Below, in pieces: positions 24,958-38,400 of a DNA stretch of 64,000 nt. Origin of the DNA: Sindora glabra (taxonomy: Eukaryota > Streptophyta > Magnoliopsida > Fabales > Fabaceae); assembly GCA_020226215.1 (NCBI GenBank), contig CM035230.1, positions 25,835,883 to 25,899,882 on the forward strand, read 5' to 3'. Each line of letters starts with the position of its first letter. The first letter of the stretch is position 1. Under the pieces are notes generated by a model that saw nothing but the letters and a program-made list of their open reading frames with translations, was not told the origin of the DNA and ran no database searches. Made by a program: the position numbers and the translations under genes.

Positions 24958-25246
24958 GGATTTAAACCAAGCTGCTATTCATATTATGCACTCCTACTTT
25001 TTTATGGTAAAAAAATAGTAGGAAGTAAAGGTTTCCTCAATGTTAGAGTTGTTAATTAAAACCTACTTAGATATTTTTTTTAAATCCTTATGATTAATTG
25101 AATCAATTTGAATTAAAATATTCTATCATGTTATTAGAAAATGTTTCCTAGCATTTAACAATTTTTTATTACATCAAATATCATTAATATGGAAAGGAAA
25201 AGAAATTAGGGTATTTTACAAAAGAAAAGAAAAACTTGTTAATTAA

Positions 25247-26280
25247 GAGGGTGTTTGGCAAATAGCATTTTGGTTAACTTTTAGCTAATTAAAGTAATTT
25301 TAATTGATTAAATAGGTTAATCATCTAATTTTAGTGTGTGATATATGGTTTTTGAATCAATAGGTTGGCCCTTAATTCACCAATTTTAAATCATTAGGAA
25401 ATCTAGCATTTTGAAATAGCAAATTCCTATTTTATCTACAAAAAGATATTTTTACCTTTATTTAATAGAATATTTTTCTTGTTCACCTTTTTACCATTTA
25501 CCATTTATTCATTTTTTTAACAACACTTATTCATCTTTTTAATATTAAATAATAATGTTGAAAATTAAATAATAATGTTGAAAATTAAATAATTTCTTAG
25601 CTCAACACATATAATGGGTTGCACCGTTCATATGATTTATCTTATAAATATTCATTTCTTATCAAGATGGAATAATCACACTAAAAATGTATACATATTG
25701 CAAAATTAAACATATTTAAACATAAAAGGTTTCATTAATAAAAATTAATTTCATTTAAATCTTCTTTCATTTATACATTATAATAGTTTTCACATTTCAT
25801 ATTATGTTTAATTATAAGATTTATCTTCATATGTAAATAAATATATAAATAACTATAATTTTTATTTTTAAAATATTTAATCAAAGTTATTGAACTATAA
25901 AATAATGTTATATGTAGCTTACTAGTAATATATGAATATAAAATGTTAAGAAATATTGTTTTAATATTACTTGTTATTTGTATTTTAAAAAATAGTTGAC
26001 TTAATTTTAAAAAAGAATTTAATTTGATAAATAATGTTTCAAAATATGAAATATTATTCAAGTAAAGAAATACATAAATAAATTATAAAATATACTCATA
26101 CCCTTATATAACATTTTGTATATAAATAATTAATAATAAATAATTAATTTTACTAAATATCTTTGTGCAAATGGCTAAACTATCAATTGGTTAAATTAAC
26201 TAAAACAATCATTTATTAGCTAATTGCTAATTTAATCAATTAATTGCTAATATAACTAATTACTTGCCAAACAAGACCTC
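25247..26280. mobile_element. Putative non-autonomous TIR transposon, about 1.03 kb
   Basis: The left end GAGGGTGTTTGGCAAATAGC and the reverse complement of the right end GAGGTCTTGTTTGGCAAGTA are inverted versions of each other, and both continue into TTAGCTAATT-like sequence. The GTTTGGCAA core is common in hAT-like plant elements. No target duplication or coding sequence was recognised. Confidence 0.5.
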
Positions 26281-27257
26281 AAGACCTATCTTGATAGAAT
26301 CAAGCTCATAATTTATTATATTTTTAAAAATATGGGTAATAGTTACTAAATAAAGAACCTTGATAATAAATGTATATAATTTAAATTTTATCTATTATTA
26401 ATATAAATTTTTTATATTGTTAAGGAATAAAAAGATGATACTTAATTAAAAAATTAATAATAACTAAGTATTTTTATTGATAGTGAAAGAGTTTAATAAT
26501 TTTTTAATAATATAAAAATACATGAATCAATAATAGTGTAAAATTAATTTATATTGATATTAAATTATATTTAAATTTATATATATATATATATAATTTG
26601 CATTCATATCAAGAAATTATCGATTGTTAATACTCTATCTGTTCCTTTTTATCTATCATATTTTGAAATTTTTTTTTATTTATCACTTTAGAATTTCAAT
26701 GAAATATTAAATATTTTTTTTCCAAATCTATCATTCGCTTTCATTAATAAATGTTTTATTATTCTACACTGTTAGTTAATTTGCATTTATTTCTTTATAT
26801 TGTTTTCTCTATTTTCAATTATTTTAAATTTTGTGTATAAAGGATAATCTTGTAAAACTCATTAAAAATAAATAAATTTAACTATTTTTTTAATATGTGT
26901 AAAATCGATTATTTAATAAATAAAATAATTTAATGGTAGTTATATCAGTGGCGGTTTCAAACCATTGCCAAAAAAAAAAATTCAGTGGTTTTCAATTTCC
27001 GATAAATAAAATATAATAACAACAATCTTAAGTATTTTTCATATTTTTTTAAATTTTAAGAAATTATTTATAATATTTGAAAGTTCAACTATACTCCAGG
27101 GGTCACGTCTTTTTATCCCTTCTTTTTGCCCATTATTTCCGTTGATATTTCTTTCTTTTCCTTTTTCTTCTCTCTGTCTTGCCTTAGTCTCTGTATTTTA
27201 CTGTCACATTGACTTTGCATTTTACATTACTTTAAAGATATCAAATTGCGACAATAA

Positions 27258-27308
27258 AACTATGGCTAAAAACAAGAGTTCCAGATTCACTGCCACCACC
27301 ACTGGTCA
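27258..27308 (+). other. Possible orphan first exon (low confidence)
   Basis: A CT-rich leader (27110-27190) precedes an ATG at about 27262 encoding Met-Ala-Lys-Asn-Lys-Ser-Ser and a Thr-rich stretch, then a GT donor-like site after CACTG. The composition is unlike the surrounding AT-rich DNA. No downstream exon or homologue was recognised, so this may be a gene fragment or chance. Confidence 0.15.
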
Positions 27309-27875
27309 CTGGTACTGCTACTTCATCCTTTTTTATTGATTACTTAATTTTGTGCTATATTTTAGCGATTTGGCTGTAGATCTAAATTAGAGTTTCAAAA
27401 AGTTCTTCCATTATGCACTGTAGTGCTCTAGAACGCCTTGCTCCTTTCACTGCAATGTCTAGCTTTTGATTTCTATTTCTCTTTCTATATTTTGAGATTT
27501 GAGTTGGGGTTGGACCTGTGGAGGAATTTAGTAAGTTTTTCCTTTTTTTTTTCTTCTACCATCAAACAGCATTCAACTGCTAAATACCAGAATTAAGTGA
27601 GAAATGCACTGGATTAATGTTATTTAACGATGGATTGTAGGTGAAATTTTTAGATTAATGGCTAAATGCGGTCAGTTAGAAACTATATCCTAAAATGGCT
27701 CTAACTGAATCATGCCCATCCCTAGTTGTCATTATATGGCAACGCAAAATGATGTTCAAGAAGAGCTAACAATGATGGTAGATGGATGTTAAACAATAAA
27801 TTTTTTTTTTGACTAAAAAAGGGAGTTCGATTCTTAAATATCTTAAAACAGTCAACTTAAGAATTATAGTATTTG

Positions 27876-28020
27876 CTACGGTACCCCGGGGGTTTCAAAC
27901 CTGGGGTGACGTGGTCCATTGTGGACCATTAGATGAGATTACTAAGAATTTTAGTAATCTCATCCAATGGTTCACAATGCACCACATCACCCCGGGTTTG
28001 AAATCCTGGGGGTACCGTAG
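27876..28020. mobile_element. Foldback MITE, 145 bp, near-perfect hairpin
   Basis: The element begins CTACGGTACCCC and ends GGGGTACCGTAG, and both arms continue through TTTCAAACC..GGGGTGA, GTCCATTGTGGACCATT and GATGAGATTACT to a short central loop. The arms are about 65-70 bp with few mismatches. It is GC-richer than its surroundings. No target duplication is certain. Confidence 0.8.
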
Positions 28021-29212
28021 AATTCCCCTATCTTTGTTTGCTCATAGATTAAAGCTATATAGGAAAAGACGACAACTTGGAGAATAAATTTTTCTTTACA
28101 CTTGCTACTAAAAAAAAAAAAAAAATAGAGAAATCAATATTTTTTTTGGTCAATAAGTAGTACATTATCAAAAGTTAACAGTACATCGTCAAGAATATGC
28201 AGAAGAACACCGTAAATTCTTTAAATAAAATACAGCAAAATTTGGATTTGGTCCTTCTGAAAAAGTAAGCAAAGCTAAAGATGATGACTCATAACGGAAA
28301 ACATCTCTAGATATTCTTGTTGTATTGCTTCCAGTCCAACCAACATTTTCCATTATTGCTGCTTTTACGAGGAGTTCAAACCAACATGCAAAAGAGAGCT
28401 GGATCTTATCTTGATATAGTGTTATTAACAGTTATTAGAACAAAATACATAAGCAGCCTCGTGATGGAGGAACCTGCAAACTAAAACAATCTTAAAAAGG
28501 AGGAAGCAGAACTCTACAAGAAAAGCGTACTTCGTTCAATGTATTGCATTTGATCTGAAGACCAAAAAGAAAAGAGAGAGAGAAAAAAAAAAAAAAAAGG
28601 AACAGAAAAGCCTCGCCCTGCGAGAAGTAAAATGACGCTTGTAGGGCGAGGAAGGGAACATGCCATAGCACCAAGAGAAGCTTCGCGAGATCGACGGTAC
28701 AGATGGAGCTTAAATGATTCAAAAGCAAATAATGTTAACTTTTCATGAGTTTTGGCTTAATTATGGCCAATTCCCTTTGTTTTTCAATATTATATTATAT
28801 GTTAAGTTCCTGTAGGTATATTCACTACTATAAAATCAAGCTTTTAAGTGTGGCTGTGATCCCATTTAGTTAAAAGCAATGCTTTAAATTTTGGCATGGA
28901 CAACGACCCGATTAAGTTATATGTCAAGGCTATCAATTCAACCAATTAGATTGGTGGTCAAATAAGATAATATATTATTAAATATAGATGTATTTTTTTA
29001 TAAACTTTTATAATATATTATTAAATATAGATGTATTTTTAAATTACATACCTTAAAGATAAAAAAATATAGTTATTGTTGTCTTAATTTTTTTACCTTT
29101 AATAATGTTAGCATGTAACATAAAAAGGAAAAAACCGATGGATATTAAATGTAACTATATCAATTAGAAGCTTGGCAACTTAATTTGTTCCGAAATCAAT
29201 CTAAATATCTAA

Positions 29213-32200
29213 TTGTATAGTACGATTTCTTCCTTTTTTATATTCTAATATTATTTACATATATATATATATATTGTTTTTGGCTTTCCTCTGACTTTTT
29301 CTTCAATAGTATTTATATTTTTTCTGTCACTCTTGATGTATATTTGTCTATAACCAATTTTATTTTTTATTTATTTCATGCTCTTACTTTTATTTTAAAA
29401 TTTTGAATCCTCTTTTAATTTTTACAGTACAATATAATTTCTTTTTATTATTATAAGAATATTTAAAATAAATTAATGAATTCATTTAATAGAAAATTAA
29501 ATTATATTTTATTTTTAATCATTATTACTTTATAGTTCATATATTGCTTCTTTTTTTATTTTATTTATTCTATTGCATTTTTTTCTTATTTGCTCTGCAA
29601 ACACTAATAGTACTAAATAATATTCATATTATGTGATATATTTTATTCTTATTATAAAGGTATTTCAAATAAATTAAAATTTTAAATTAATACAATTACT
29701 AAGTTATATATGTTATTTTTAATTCTTATTACTTTGTGACTCACAAATTATTATCCTTTTTTTTATTTGTACTATTTTGCATGTGCGTGTGTGTTTTTAT
29801 GCTCACTTTTTCTATTTATAACTTTCATACTAATATTATCAAATAGTATAAATATAATGTGATGTATTTTATTTTTATTACAAAAATATTTCAAATGAGT
29901 TAAAAATTTAATTTGATTAAAATATATAACTACATATTCAATTTTTAACTTTTTTTTATACTTTACACATTGTTTCACTTCTTTTTATTCTCTCAAATGC
30001 ATATTTTTGCATTTTTACCCTTATTTCCACTGCGATTATTTGCAGTTCAAATGCAACTTCTTTTCTATTTTTTTTCTGTGCACACATTTTTTTAATTTTT
30101 TATTATGTAATGTGTTGCTCCTCCAATATTCTTATATTCAAATATAAATGTAAGTCACATTCAATTATATTATATAATAACTCAATAAATTCATAAGTAA
30201 ATATTGCAATCAAAATTTTCAATTAATCAGCTTTTTGAAAATAAAAATTATTAAAATTTTTAATCAATTTGAATTTGATTTTTCAATAAGGTATTTTTTA
30301 TTTTTGCAAGAATAAATGTTTCTTCTATTAAACATACTTAAATGGTTCAACATTATGATCATTTTTTATCATATATAATTTTTTTATAAAAGAGTTCATT
30401 AAAAGTATATATATTAATATTATATGTTATATTTTTATGATCTATGGAAAAAATTTAAATAATTTTTTTAAATATGATTTATAAATACTTTTATTATAAA
30501 AATATTTTCAAATAAGCTAAAATTTTAATATAAATTGAATGAGACAATTCTATTCTCTATTATTAATAAAAAATATTTAAAAATTAAAATTAAATCTATT
30601 TATTTAAATTTTATAATATTTTGTTGATATTATATGTTATCTTTGTATCCTTGTTGGAAAAGTTTTCATTAAATTAAATTCTTATTTAAATATGATTTGC
30701 AAGTACTTTTTTTATAAAAATATTGAAATAAGTTAAAATTTTAATAGAAAATGCATTATTTGAAAAATATATAGTGGAGTAAATAAAAAAAGGAATATGT
30801 GTTAGAACTTTAAAGGAATAAGAATATGAAAAAAACTAATTTAAAATAAATTATTCCAAATTTTATATCAAGAAAATAATGATGAAATTTAAATAAATAA
30901 ATTTAATTTTAATTTTTAAACATTTTTATTAAAATTAAAATATATAATAAATTACTTCTTTCTATATTAAAATTTTATCTTATTTAAAATATTTTAATAA
31001 AAATAAAATATATCATATTATATATATTATTTATGAATATTAGCGTATGAGTTATAAATAATAGAAATAAATAAAATAAAAAATTTTAATGAATCAAATA
31101 AAAATATGAGAATGAAATATGAATCATAAAGTAATAAAAATTAAAAAAAAATATATTTTATAATAATATTTTGAATATATTTTTGTTTGTTGTGCCAACT
31201 TCTTGGATGAATAGTGATTCGATTACATTTTAACGAAAAAAGTAATAATAAAAATTGTTAAGAAAAAAATTTTATTTGCTCTTATTAGGAAATTTGGGCT
31301 AGCCTTTCTAATAATTATTTTACAGTTTATTTTTATTAAGGAGATATGTAAATTCAATGCAACAGTGTAAGAAATTATAAAATAAATTAATAAAAATAAT
31401 TTATTAAAGAAATTTACATAATTTATTGTTTTTGAATTCAAATTTTTTTTGAATGAAAATTTTGAAAAAACATATGAAAACATATTAATATAAAAATACT
31501 TGAAAAATGAGACTGCCTCACCTAATCGAATAGTGTCATGTATGCCTAAATTAATTTAATTTATTATAAATTAAAAATCATGTATATTATCAGTAAGCAT
31601 GAAAATGTCATGTTACTGAAAAATAGAAATAACTAAAATTTTGAGAAAAAGGGAAAATTATGAATTTTCTTACAACATATTAGTAAGTGGTAATACAAAA
31701 ATTATTTATATATTCAACTTCAATTAATTTTATAGACTTAAATAATGTTTAAAGGTAAATAGTAGAGTTTTTTTTTAGTAAATGCTAAATAATAAAATTT
31801 TGAATATATAGAATGAATGAATAATTACAACTCATATTTCGATAATTACATGTAGCTAGAAAAAGAAATTCTCAAGAAAGATTAAAGAAAGCGAATAAAA
31901 TAAAAGTCTAACTATATTAATTTTATTTATTAATGTGAAAATAAAGTAATATCAACAATTTACTATTCATATAATGGTAGGATATATTAAAATTAAATCC
32001 AAAGAATTTAATTAATATTTAATTAAAAAATAATGATATTAATTTATGAGATATCAAAATTATATTTTTTATTAAGGATATTATTATTATTAAAAAATTT
32101 ATTCCATTCACATTCCTGTTCTTATTTTTATTTTTATTCTTATTAAAAAATATAAGTATTATTTTATTTTATTATTATTATTTTTTACTATTATAATTAT

Positions 32201-32392
32201 ATTAGTTACATATAATAAAATTTAAATTGATAAAAAATGCATATAATTCATTTTTTTGTATTTTATTTATTTTTATACATTAAATAATATAATTTAATAT
32301 ATATATTTAATTTAAGTTATCATATATGTTTTAAAATTTTATTTATTTTTATTAAATACGAACCCTTATGTAGCAAAGGGTTGATTACTAGT
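29213..32392 (+). mobile_element. Putative Helitron 3' part (copy B)
   Basis: Counterpart of the copy A region. It ends with a 7-bp perfect hairpin AACCCTT (32361-32367) / AAGGGTT (32376-32382), then five bases and CTAG (32388-32391) followed by T, matching the 3' end rule of plant Helitrons (hairpin, CTRR, T). No Rep/helicase coding was seen. Open frames at 29772-29978 and 31223-31483 lie in AT-rich DNA and are not supported as genes. Confidence 0.45.
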
Positions 32393-32472
32393 TATGTACA
32401 ACCAAAAAGGCTGTCTTGTCATGAGAAACCCGATGGTTGTAGAATTACCCATTTAATAAGGTTGGTTCATTA

Positions 32473-33496
32473 AGCCTTTGTTGGATGGGAGAGTAGTGGG
32501 GAGAGAAGAAAATTAGGAGAGGAAGAAGTTGGGAGAGAGAGAAGTGGGAGGAAAGAAGAGTTTTTTTTTTTTGTATTGTTTGGAAAAGGGAAATTTAGGA
32601 GAGAAAAAAATTAGGAAAAAAATAATTTTTTTATTCAAAAAGGAAGAAGTTAGGAGAAAAAGAAGTTGTATTATGTAAAATGATTATTATATCTTTATAT
32701 GTAAAATATGAATACAAATGTGTATTTTAAAAAATTGTATTCTTAACAAATATAATTTTAATTTCTAAAATAAAAAATAAATTAACAATAAATTTATTAA
32801 TCAAATATTTTGATTTAATAATTAAAAATAAAGTATATATTAAAAAATATAATTATATAATAATATTATTATTTAAAAAATTACATAATTTTATATTTTA
32901 ATTTTGATACTAAATTCTATAGTTATTTTTTACTCCTTTAGCCTTCGGATTTCAAATCCAATCCAATCAAATTTCCTTCACAAAAATATTAGTCCTCGCA
33001 TAAGACAAAATGTTCCAAAAGCACAATGACTGATTAATTACTTGTTGGAGCTGCACATCTGTCTTCCCATGAAGTCACCGCAACAAGTCAACCTTCATTC
33101 TTCTAGGAGCTTTGCCTCCACAAGAAGAATGCTGCCGTCTTGTGGTGGTTGCAGCCGCTAGTGAGGCAGAGCGCTGTCGTTTGGACCAGCAGGAACAACA
33201 AGAAGAGCCAGCGGCAGGAAGAGTAGGAAATGCAGTAGGGGAGCAGCAGACAAAGTGGTTGCAGAGAGACCGAAGGCAGTGTATGTCCAAGTAATTTTTT
33301 TTGCCTAATTTCTCCTCTCTTCTCTCCATTTTTGGAGAGAAGTGTCCAGGCTACTATTGATGGGACCCACCGCACGATTTTCAATCTATCTCAACTTCTT
33401 CCTGCAGTTTCAAACGGGAAAAATTTAAAACTTCTCTCCCCACTTCTATCACCCCATTTCTTTCTCCCTTCCAATCGATCGTTTCAAACAAGGGCT
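32473..33496. mobile_element. Copy-B-specific TIR element, about 1.02 kb, with GC-rich centre
   Basis: Copy A passes directly from GGTTCC to TATGGATTGAAAAG, while copy B has about 1 kb between. The insert starts AGCCTTTGTT and ends AACAAGGGCT, an inverted pair with one mismatch, followed inward by a GA-rich left arm (TGGGGAGAGAAG) and a CT-rich right arm (CTTCTCTCCCCA). The centre (33040-33270) is strikingly GC-rich for this window. Overlapping frames there (33075-33329, 33103-33384, 33112-33294) match nothing I recognise. No exact target duplication was found. Confidence 0.6.
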
Positions 33497-33596
33497 GATG
33501 GATTCAAAAGAAAGTGAAATAAGCATTTCCGGGGCACGCACACAATCCTCTCGCCATAAATGCATTTCACGACTCTTTAACTCGCACAATATTACA

Positions 33597-35068
33597 AAAA
33601 AGAAAAATAAATTTGCACCATATGATTATTTTAATTTTTTTTTGATATAATATTATTTTGAAAGAATAAATTTTACTGGAGTGGCATTATTTGATAATAA
33701 ATTAATTTTTGTAATAAATTTTAAAAATTTTATTTTTAATAAATTTTAATTATTTTATAAAATTTTTTTTGATAATTTTGTTATTTATTATTTCTTTAAT
33801 TTTTTATTTTGATAATTCTCATACTTATACATTTTGAATTTATTTTTATTTATAATTAATTTTTTTACAGCCATTAGAATAAATTAATAAAATATGAAAC
33901 TATATTGATAAAATTATAAAATAAAATAAATTATAAAAATTAAAAACTTAATTTAACCTTTTTCTCTAAAGTCATTGTTGCATTTTTATTTCAAAAAGGA
34001 AGAGTCATCTAATTTATACAAAAAATAAATCTTTGTAAGAAATAAAACTTCTTAAAAAATAAATTTTGACCACTTATTTATGTGAGTAACAAGTTATTTA
34101 ATGTACTTATTTTGTTATATTTATGAAGCCTTTTTGGTTGTTATCATGTGTTTATAATTTTTTATATTTGTTATAATATTCTTGTCCATGAAGTATTTAA
34201 GTAAGAATGATAATAAGTTTTTTTTTTTGTCATTGTAGACAATTTTGATGAAAAAAGTGGTTGATGTACTAATAACAACGAAAAATAAATTTTATTGTGT
34301 TAATTATAATATATTAATTGTTAGTTGAAAAATTTAAAATTAAAATTTATGAAAAAGATGAGGTAATATTTCTAATTATAATTTTATACATATACAAACA
34401 TGTACATGTCATTCTAGTAATATTCATTTAACTCGTTAGTTTTATAAACGCTTATTCATCTATGCATATGTTAAAATAATATTTATGTAATACATAATTT
34501 AGTTATAAAACATGAAGTTTATAAGAAATTTAATTTATTTCGTGACAAATTTAATTTCTTACAAAAAAATTATTTTTGGTATGAATTAGATTATTCCTCC
34601 TTTTTAAAATAAAATATATTAATGTATTTAAATAATATATTAAATTAAAAATTTAATTTTAATAATTTATTTTAATTTTTAATTTCATTATTATAATTTT
34701 AAGTTTGATTAATTTATTTTAATGAGCGTAGAAATTAATTATAAATAAAATAAATTTTAAATATATAATTCTAAGAAATATTAATAAAAAATTAAAAAAT
34801 TATAAAAAATAAAACTATCAAAATTTATTTATAAATATTACTTAAATTTTATATATAAAGTGATTAAAATTTATTAAAAATGGCGTTAGTTCAACTTATG
34901 CCTTATTTATAAAATTTATACAATTTATTTTAAGAATTAATTTATTCGGATGGCATTATCTGAAATAATGGCATTTCAATAAAAATTATTTTTTTTTAAA
35001 AAATAATGTTATATTAAAAAATAATGTTAAAATAATATTATGTTAAAAAATTATTTTTTCTGCAGCGC
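33597..35068. mobile_element. Long foldback element upstream of LYK copy B
   Basis: Counterpart of the copy A foldback. The left arm (TAATATTATTTTGAAAG, then TGGCATTATTTGATAATA) and the right arm (TGGCATTATCTGAAATAATG, then AAATAATATTATGTTAAA) are inverted repeats around the same internal loop. Edges are approximate, and it ends about 410 bp before the LYK copy B start codon. Confidence 0.7.
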
Positions 35069-35243
35069 ATTATGTAGGTTATAGGTGCCTCCCGGGAGCG
35101 TGCCCGGACACCTCAGCACAGGAAATTACTGCAATAATGGCTCTCCGCGGGGTTTACACTGTTTATTTATCCTTTGGACTTCAATGTCCCCCTAATCAGT
35201 CCCCATTAGACGAAGTAATTTGTTTATTCATAGCTCGCATTAA

Positions 35244-35251
35244 TATTAAAA
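35244..35251 (+). promoter_or_regulatory. Weakened TATA candidate of LYK copy B
   Basis: TATTAAAA lies 237 bp upstream of the ATG, at the position where copy A has TATAAAAA. Flanking sequence (AATCCAAAACT and GGCTGATTTAACTT) is conserved between the genes. Function is untested. Confidence 0.3.
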
Positions 35252-35480
35252 TCCAAAACTAGGCTGATTTAACTTCACCAGAAAAGCCACACGGCTTTCA
35301 ATGCTCTCTCAATCAAATTTTCACAAGGCCAGCTTTACAGCTCGAACGCCTACCGAACTTAGCATCAAGTTTCAAACTTTCCTTCGCTTTCCCAGCACCC
35401 ATCTTTTTGCCTTGGGATTTCCTGCTTTGAGTTTTGTTTCTCTGAATTGAGGTTTCTTCAAAATTTTCCTTTTGACCCAA

Positions 35481-38400
35481 ATGGAGTCCAGATTTTGGTT
35501 TTTACTTTTGTTCTTGTCATTATTGTGTTCAGGTTTTCTCTTTGCAGAATCGAAGTGTAGCAAGGGTTGCCGTTTAGCTTATGGTTCATACTATGTTTCG
35601 CCTCAAACCACCCTCACATATATTTCACAGATTATGCAATCCTCGGTTCTTTCTATATCTGATGATATTGTGAGCCACAACAGATACCAAATACCTAACA
35701 AAGACAGTGTTCAGTCCTTTATAAGAATCAATATCCCATTTCCATGTGATTGCATCGATGGTGAATTCCTTGGTCATGTATTTCAGTACGATGTTAACAC
35801 AGGGGACACCTATGAGGTGGTAGCTGAAACGAACTATGCCAATTTGACTACTGTTGATTGGCTGAGAAAGTTCAATAGCTATGAACCAAATAATATTCCT
35901 GATACGGCAACCCTTAATGTCACAATTAACTGTTCTTGTGGCAATAGTGAAGTGTCCAAAGACTATGGCTTGTTCATCACATACCCACTTAGGCCTAATG
36001 AGACTTTGCAGTCCGTGGCAAACTCGGTGAATCTTGACCCAGCGTTACTGAAGAGTTACAATAAGGATATCAATTTCAGCCTAGGTAGTGGCTTGGTTTA
36101 TATCCCTGGCAAAGGTAAATTGCTAAATTCTGACTTTGATTTGAGTCTGTGATTGTTTGGTCATCTGCTATGAGTTATTGGAATTTTATACATATTTTCA
36201 AGTTGGTTTCCCAAATGGGTTAAAGGTGTGAGTTGCTAAGTGAAATTTTGTAAAATTGAAATTTGAAGTTAGAACTACTTTTAATGCTGATTTGGGTATC
36301 GAATCTTGCCATTTTCTTCCAAATAATTTTGCACCTGGAATGTAACTAATTTTAGTGGAAGAGATGGTGAAACACGTGTGTATGTGTTAGTGTTAGCAAT
36401 TAGTGTCTTATTTTCGAAAATGGTCTGCATTTAATCCCACATTACAGTAAAAAGTAATACAATCAAGTATAAGGAATTAAGGATGAGTTGAGAACTCGTC
36501 TGGGATAGTGCTTCGGGAGGAAGCATGTTGCTATTCTTTCTTTCATGAAATTGCTAAAAACTTCGGATTGAAATGAGGAATCATCTAACTTCCAATTTAA
36601 CTATGGTTTTGGCCATAAAGATACTGATTTCGTTTGGCAACTTTTTTGAAGTATCTAATGCATATACTAAAAAAGTAGGGACTATTTTTGTTTAATGTAG
36701 TCTGCATGCTTGGACATGCATCCAACTATGCAGATAATCAACAAGCATAATTTATAGCTGAATCTTTCACTTTGTCATTGGGTAACAAATTTTGATGCAC
36801 TTGTCTTATTTATTTCCTTTAACTTTCCAGATCAAAATGGTAGTTATGTGCCACTGCCGTCTAGGTAAATTTTGCTACCCCACAATTTATGCTATCATTT
36901 TCATTCTCTGATTACTGACTAATGTTAATGACTGTATTTTCCCTTTTCCTCTGCAGTGCTGGAGGTTTGGTCTTTTCTCTTCTCAGAAAGTTGGTTATAT
37001 GATGATGATTGTCTGTGTTTCAGTTTGTTATTCATATCTGAAACATGGTCAGGATAAGAAGGAAAATGCTACATAGTTCACTTCAAATTTTTCTTCCTTA
37101 TGAACAGCTCTGGCTGCCGGAGCTATAGCTGGAATATCTGTTGGAGGAGTAGCTGGGCTTCTGTTATTGGCAGTTGGTATGTATGTTGGACATTTCAGAA
37201 AGCGGAAAGTAGAGGAAGTGAAATTGCTCTCACAAGATTCCATGAGGCTGTCTGCTCAGGCTCGAAATGGTATACTTCTATTTTTACTTGGTGTGTGTTC
37301 GTTTGTCCAGAAAATTTGGTTCTGGAAAATGTTTGTCCATTTTCTGGTATTTGGTGATCTCGTTGGAGGAAAATCATGATTTGGTTAACATAAAAATGTA
37401 GCTTTTGATTGGGGGAAGCAACTTCCTCTATTGTACAACAGAAGTTGCTTTTTCTTAGTGTTGCACATACAATTTTAACTGCAGTTATGCTTTTCTTATT
37501 AAATAAGTTATTTATGCAAGTGTATTAACATATTATATGCAATTTAATATGCCTATTGCATATGAATATGTTTTTAATTGTAATCACCAAATATCAAAAC
37601 AATATTTTTTTTTGTTATCAACATCCAAAAACAGAGAACTTGCACTTTTCTAAAAGATTATTTTCTATTGAATAGATTGTCCTTCATCATGTGGTTTTCT
37701 TTCAAAATAAACACCTTCATGTTCCTTCTAATTCCTCCTCTCTCTTTCTCCCTTATACACTTTCCCTTCATGAACAATAAAGTGATGCAAAGATTTACAT
37801 GACTTAACAGCTTCCCTAGAACATCTGTTTTATAATAAAATCTAACTCAATAAACTCCTTCACCTGTTCAATTGTAGGTCACATAACACCTATGTATCTA
37901 GTTAATGCAAAAGTATAAAATTAACTTTCTTAAGTAATTATCAATATCTTTTTACTTGTACTGTTCTCTCATCTCATTCTTGCTTATAGACAGTACGATC
38001 ATAGGCTTGTAAGAAACTATGTTATGATCCCATTTTATCGGCTCTTGTAGATTTTATGACAAGCTGTTTTTTTTTTATTTTTTTTTCTGCTTTTGTTGTA
38101 CGTTGTTTTCCACTCTTTTTCATTGAAAATATACTATAGAAAATATCTTTCTTACTTTCAATTAAAGTAAATCTGATGACTCTACATATTGATAAATATA
38201 TGCTTCATTCAGATGGAATCTCTATGAATGCGGAATATGGAACCTCAGAATCTGGTGCTGTTATCACAGGCATTACTGTGGACAAATCAGTGGAGTTCTC
38301 ATATGAAGAACTAGCCAATGCTACAAATAACTTCAGCCAGGCTAATAAGATTGGTCAAGGTGGTTTTGGAGCTGTGTACTATGCAGAGCTGAGAGGTGAG

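Larger units (their letters stand above)
24958..29212. other. Gene-poor spacer between the CACTA element and duplication copy B
   Basis: This is AT-rich DNA with no convincing gene. It contains a TIR element (25247-26280), a TA run near 26578-26596, a pyrimidine-rich leader with a short ATG frame (27258-27308), a foldback MITE (27876-28020) and a purine run near 28575-28600. Open frames at 25771-26061, 27809-28087 and 28492-28728 arise from AT-rich DNA, the foldback and the purine run respectively. Confidence 0.6.

Noticed and set aside
27809..28087. 92-residue reading frame
   Set aside because: It is generated by the two arms of a foldback MITE.
28492..28728. 78-residue minus-strand frame
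   Set aside because: It spans a purine run translated as poly-Phe/Leu, with no recognisable domain.
33075..33384. Overlapping reading frames in the GC-rich island
   Set aside because: They are open on both strands because of composition, have no recognised homology, and lie inside a TIR element.
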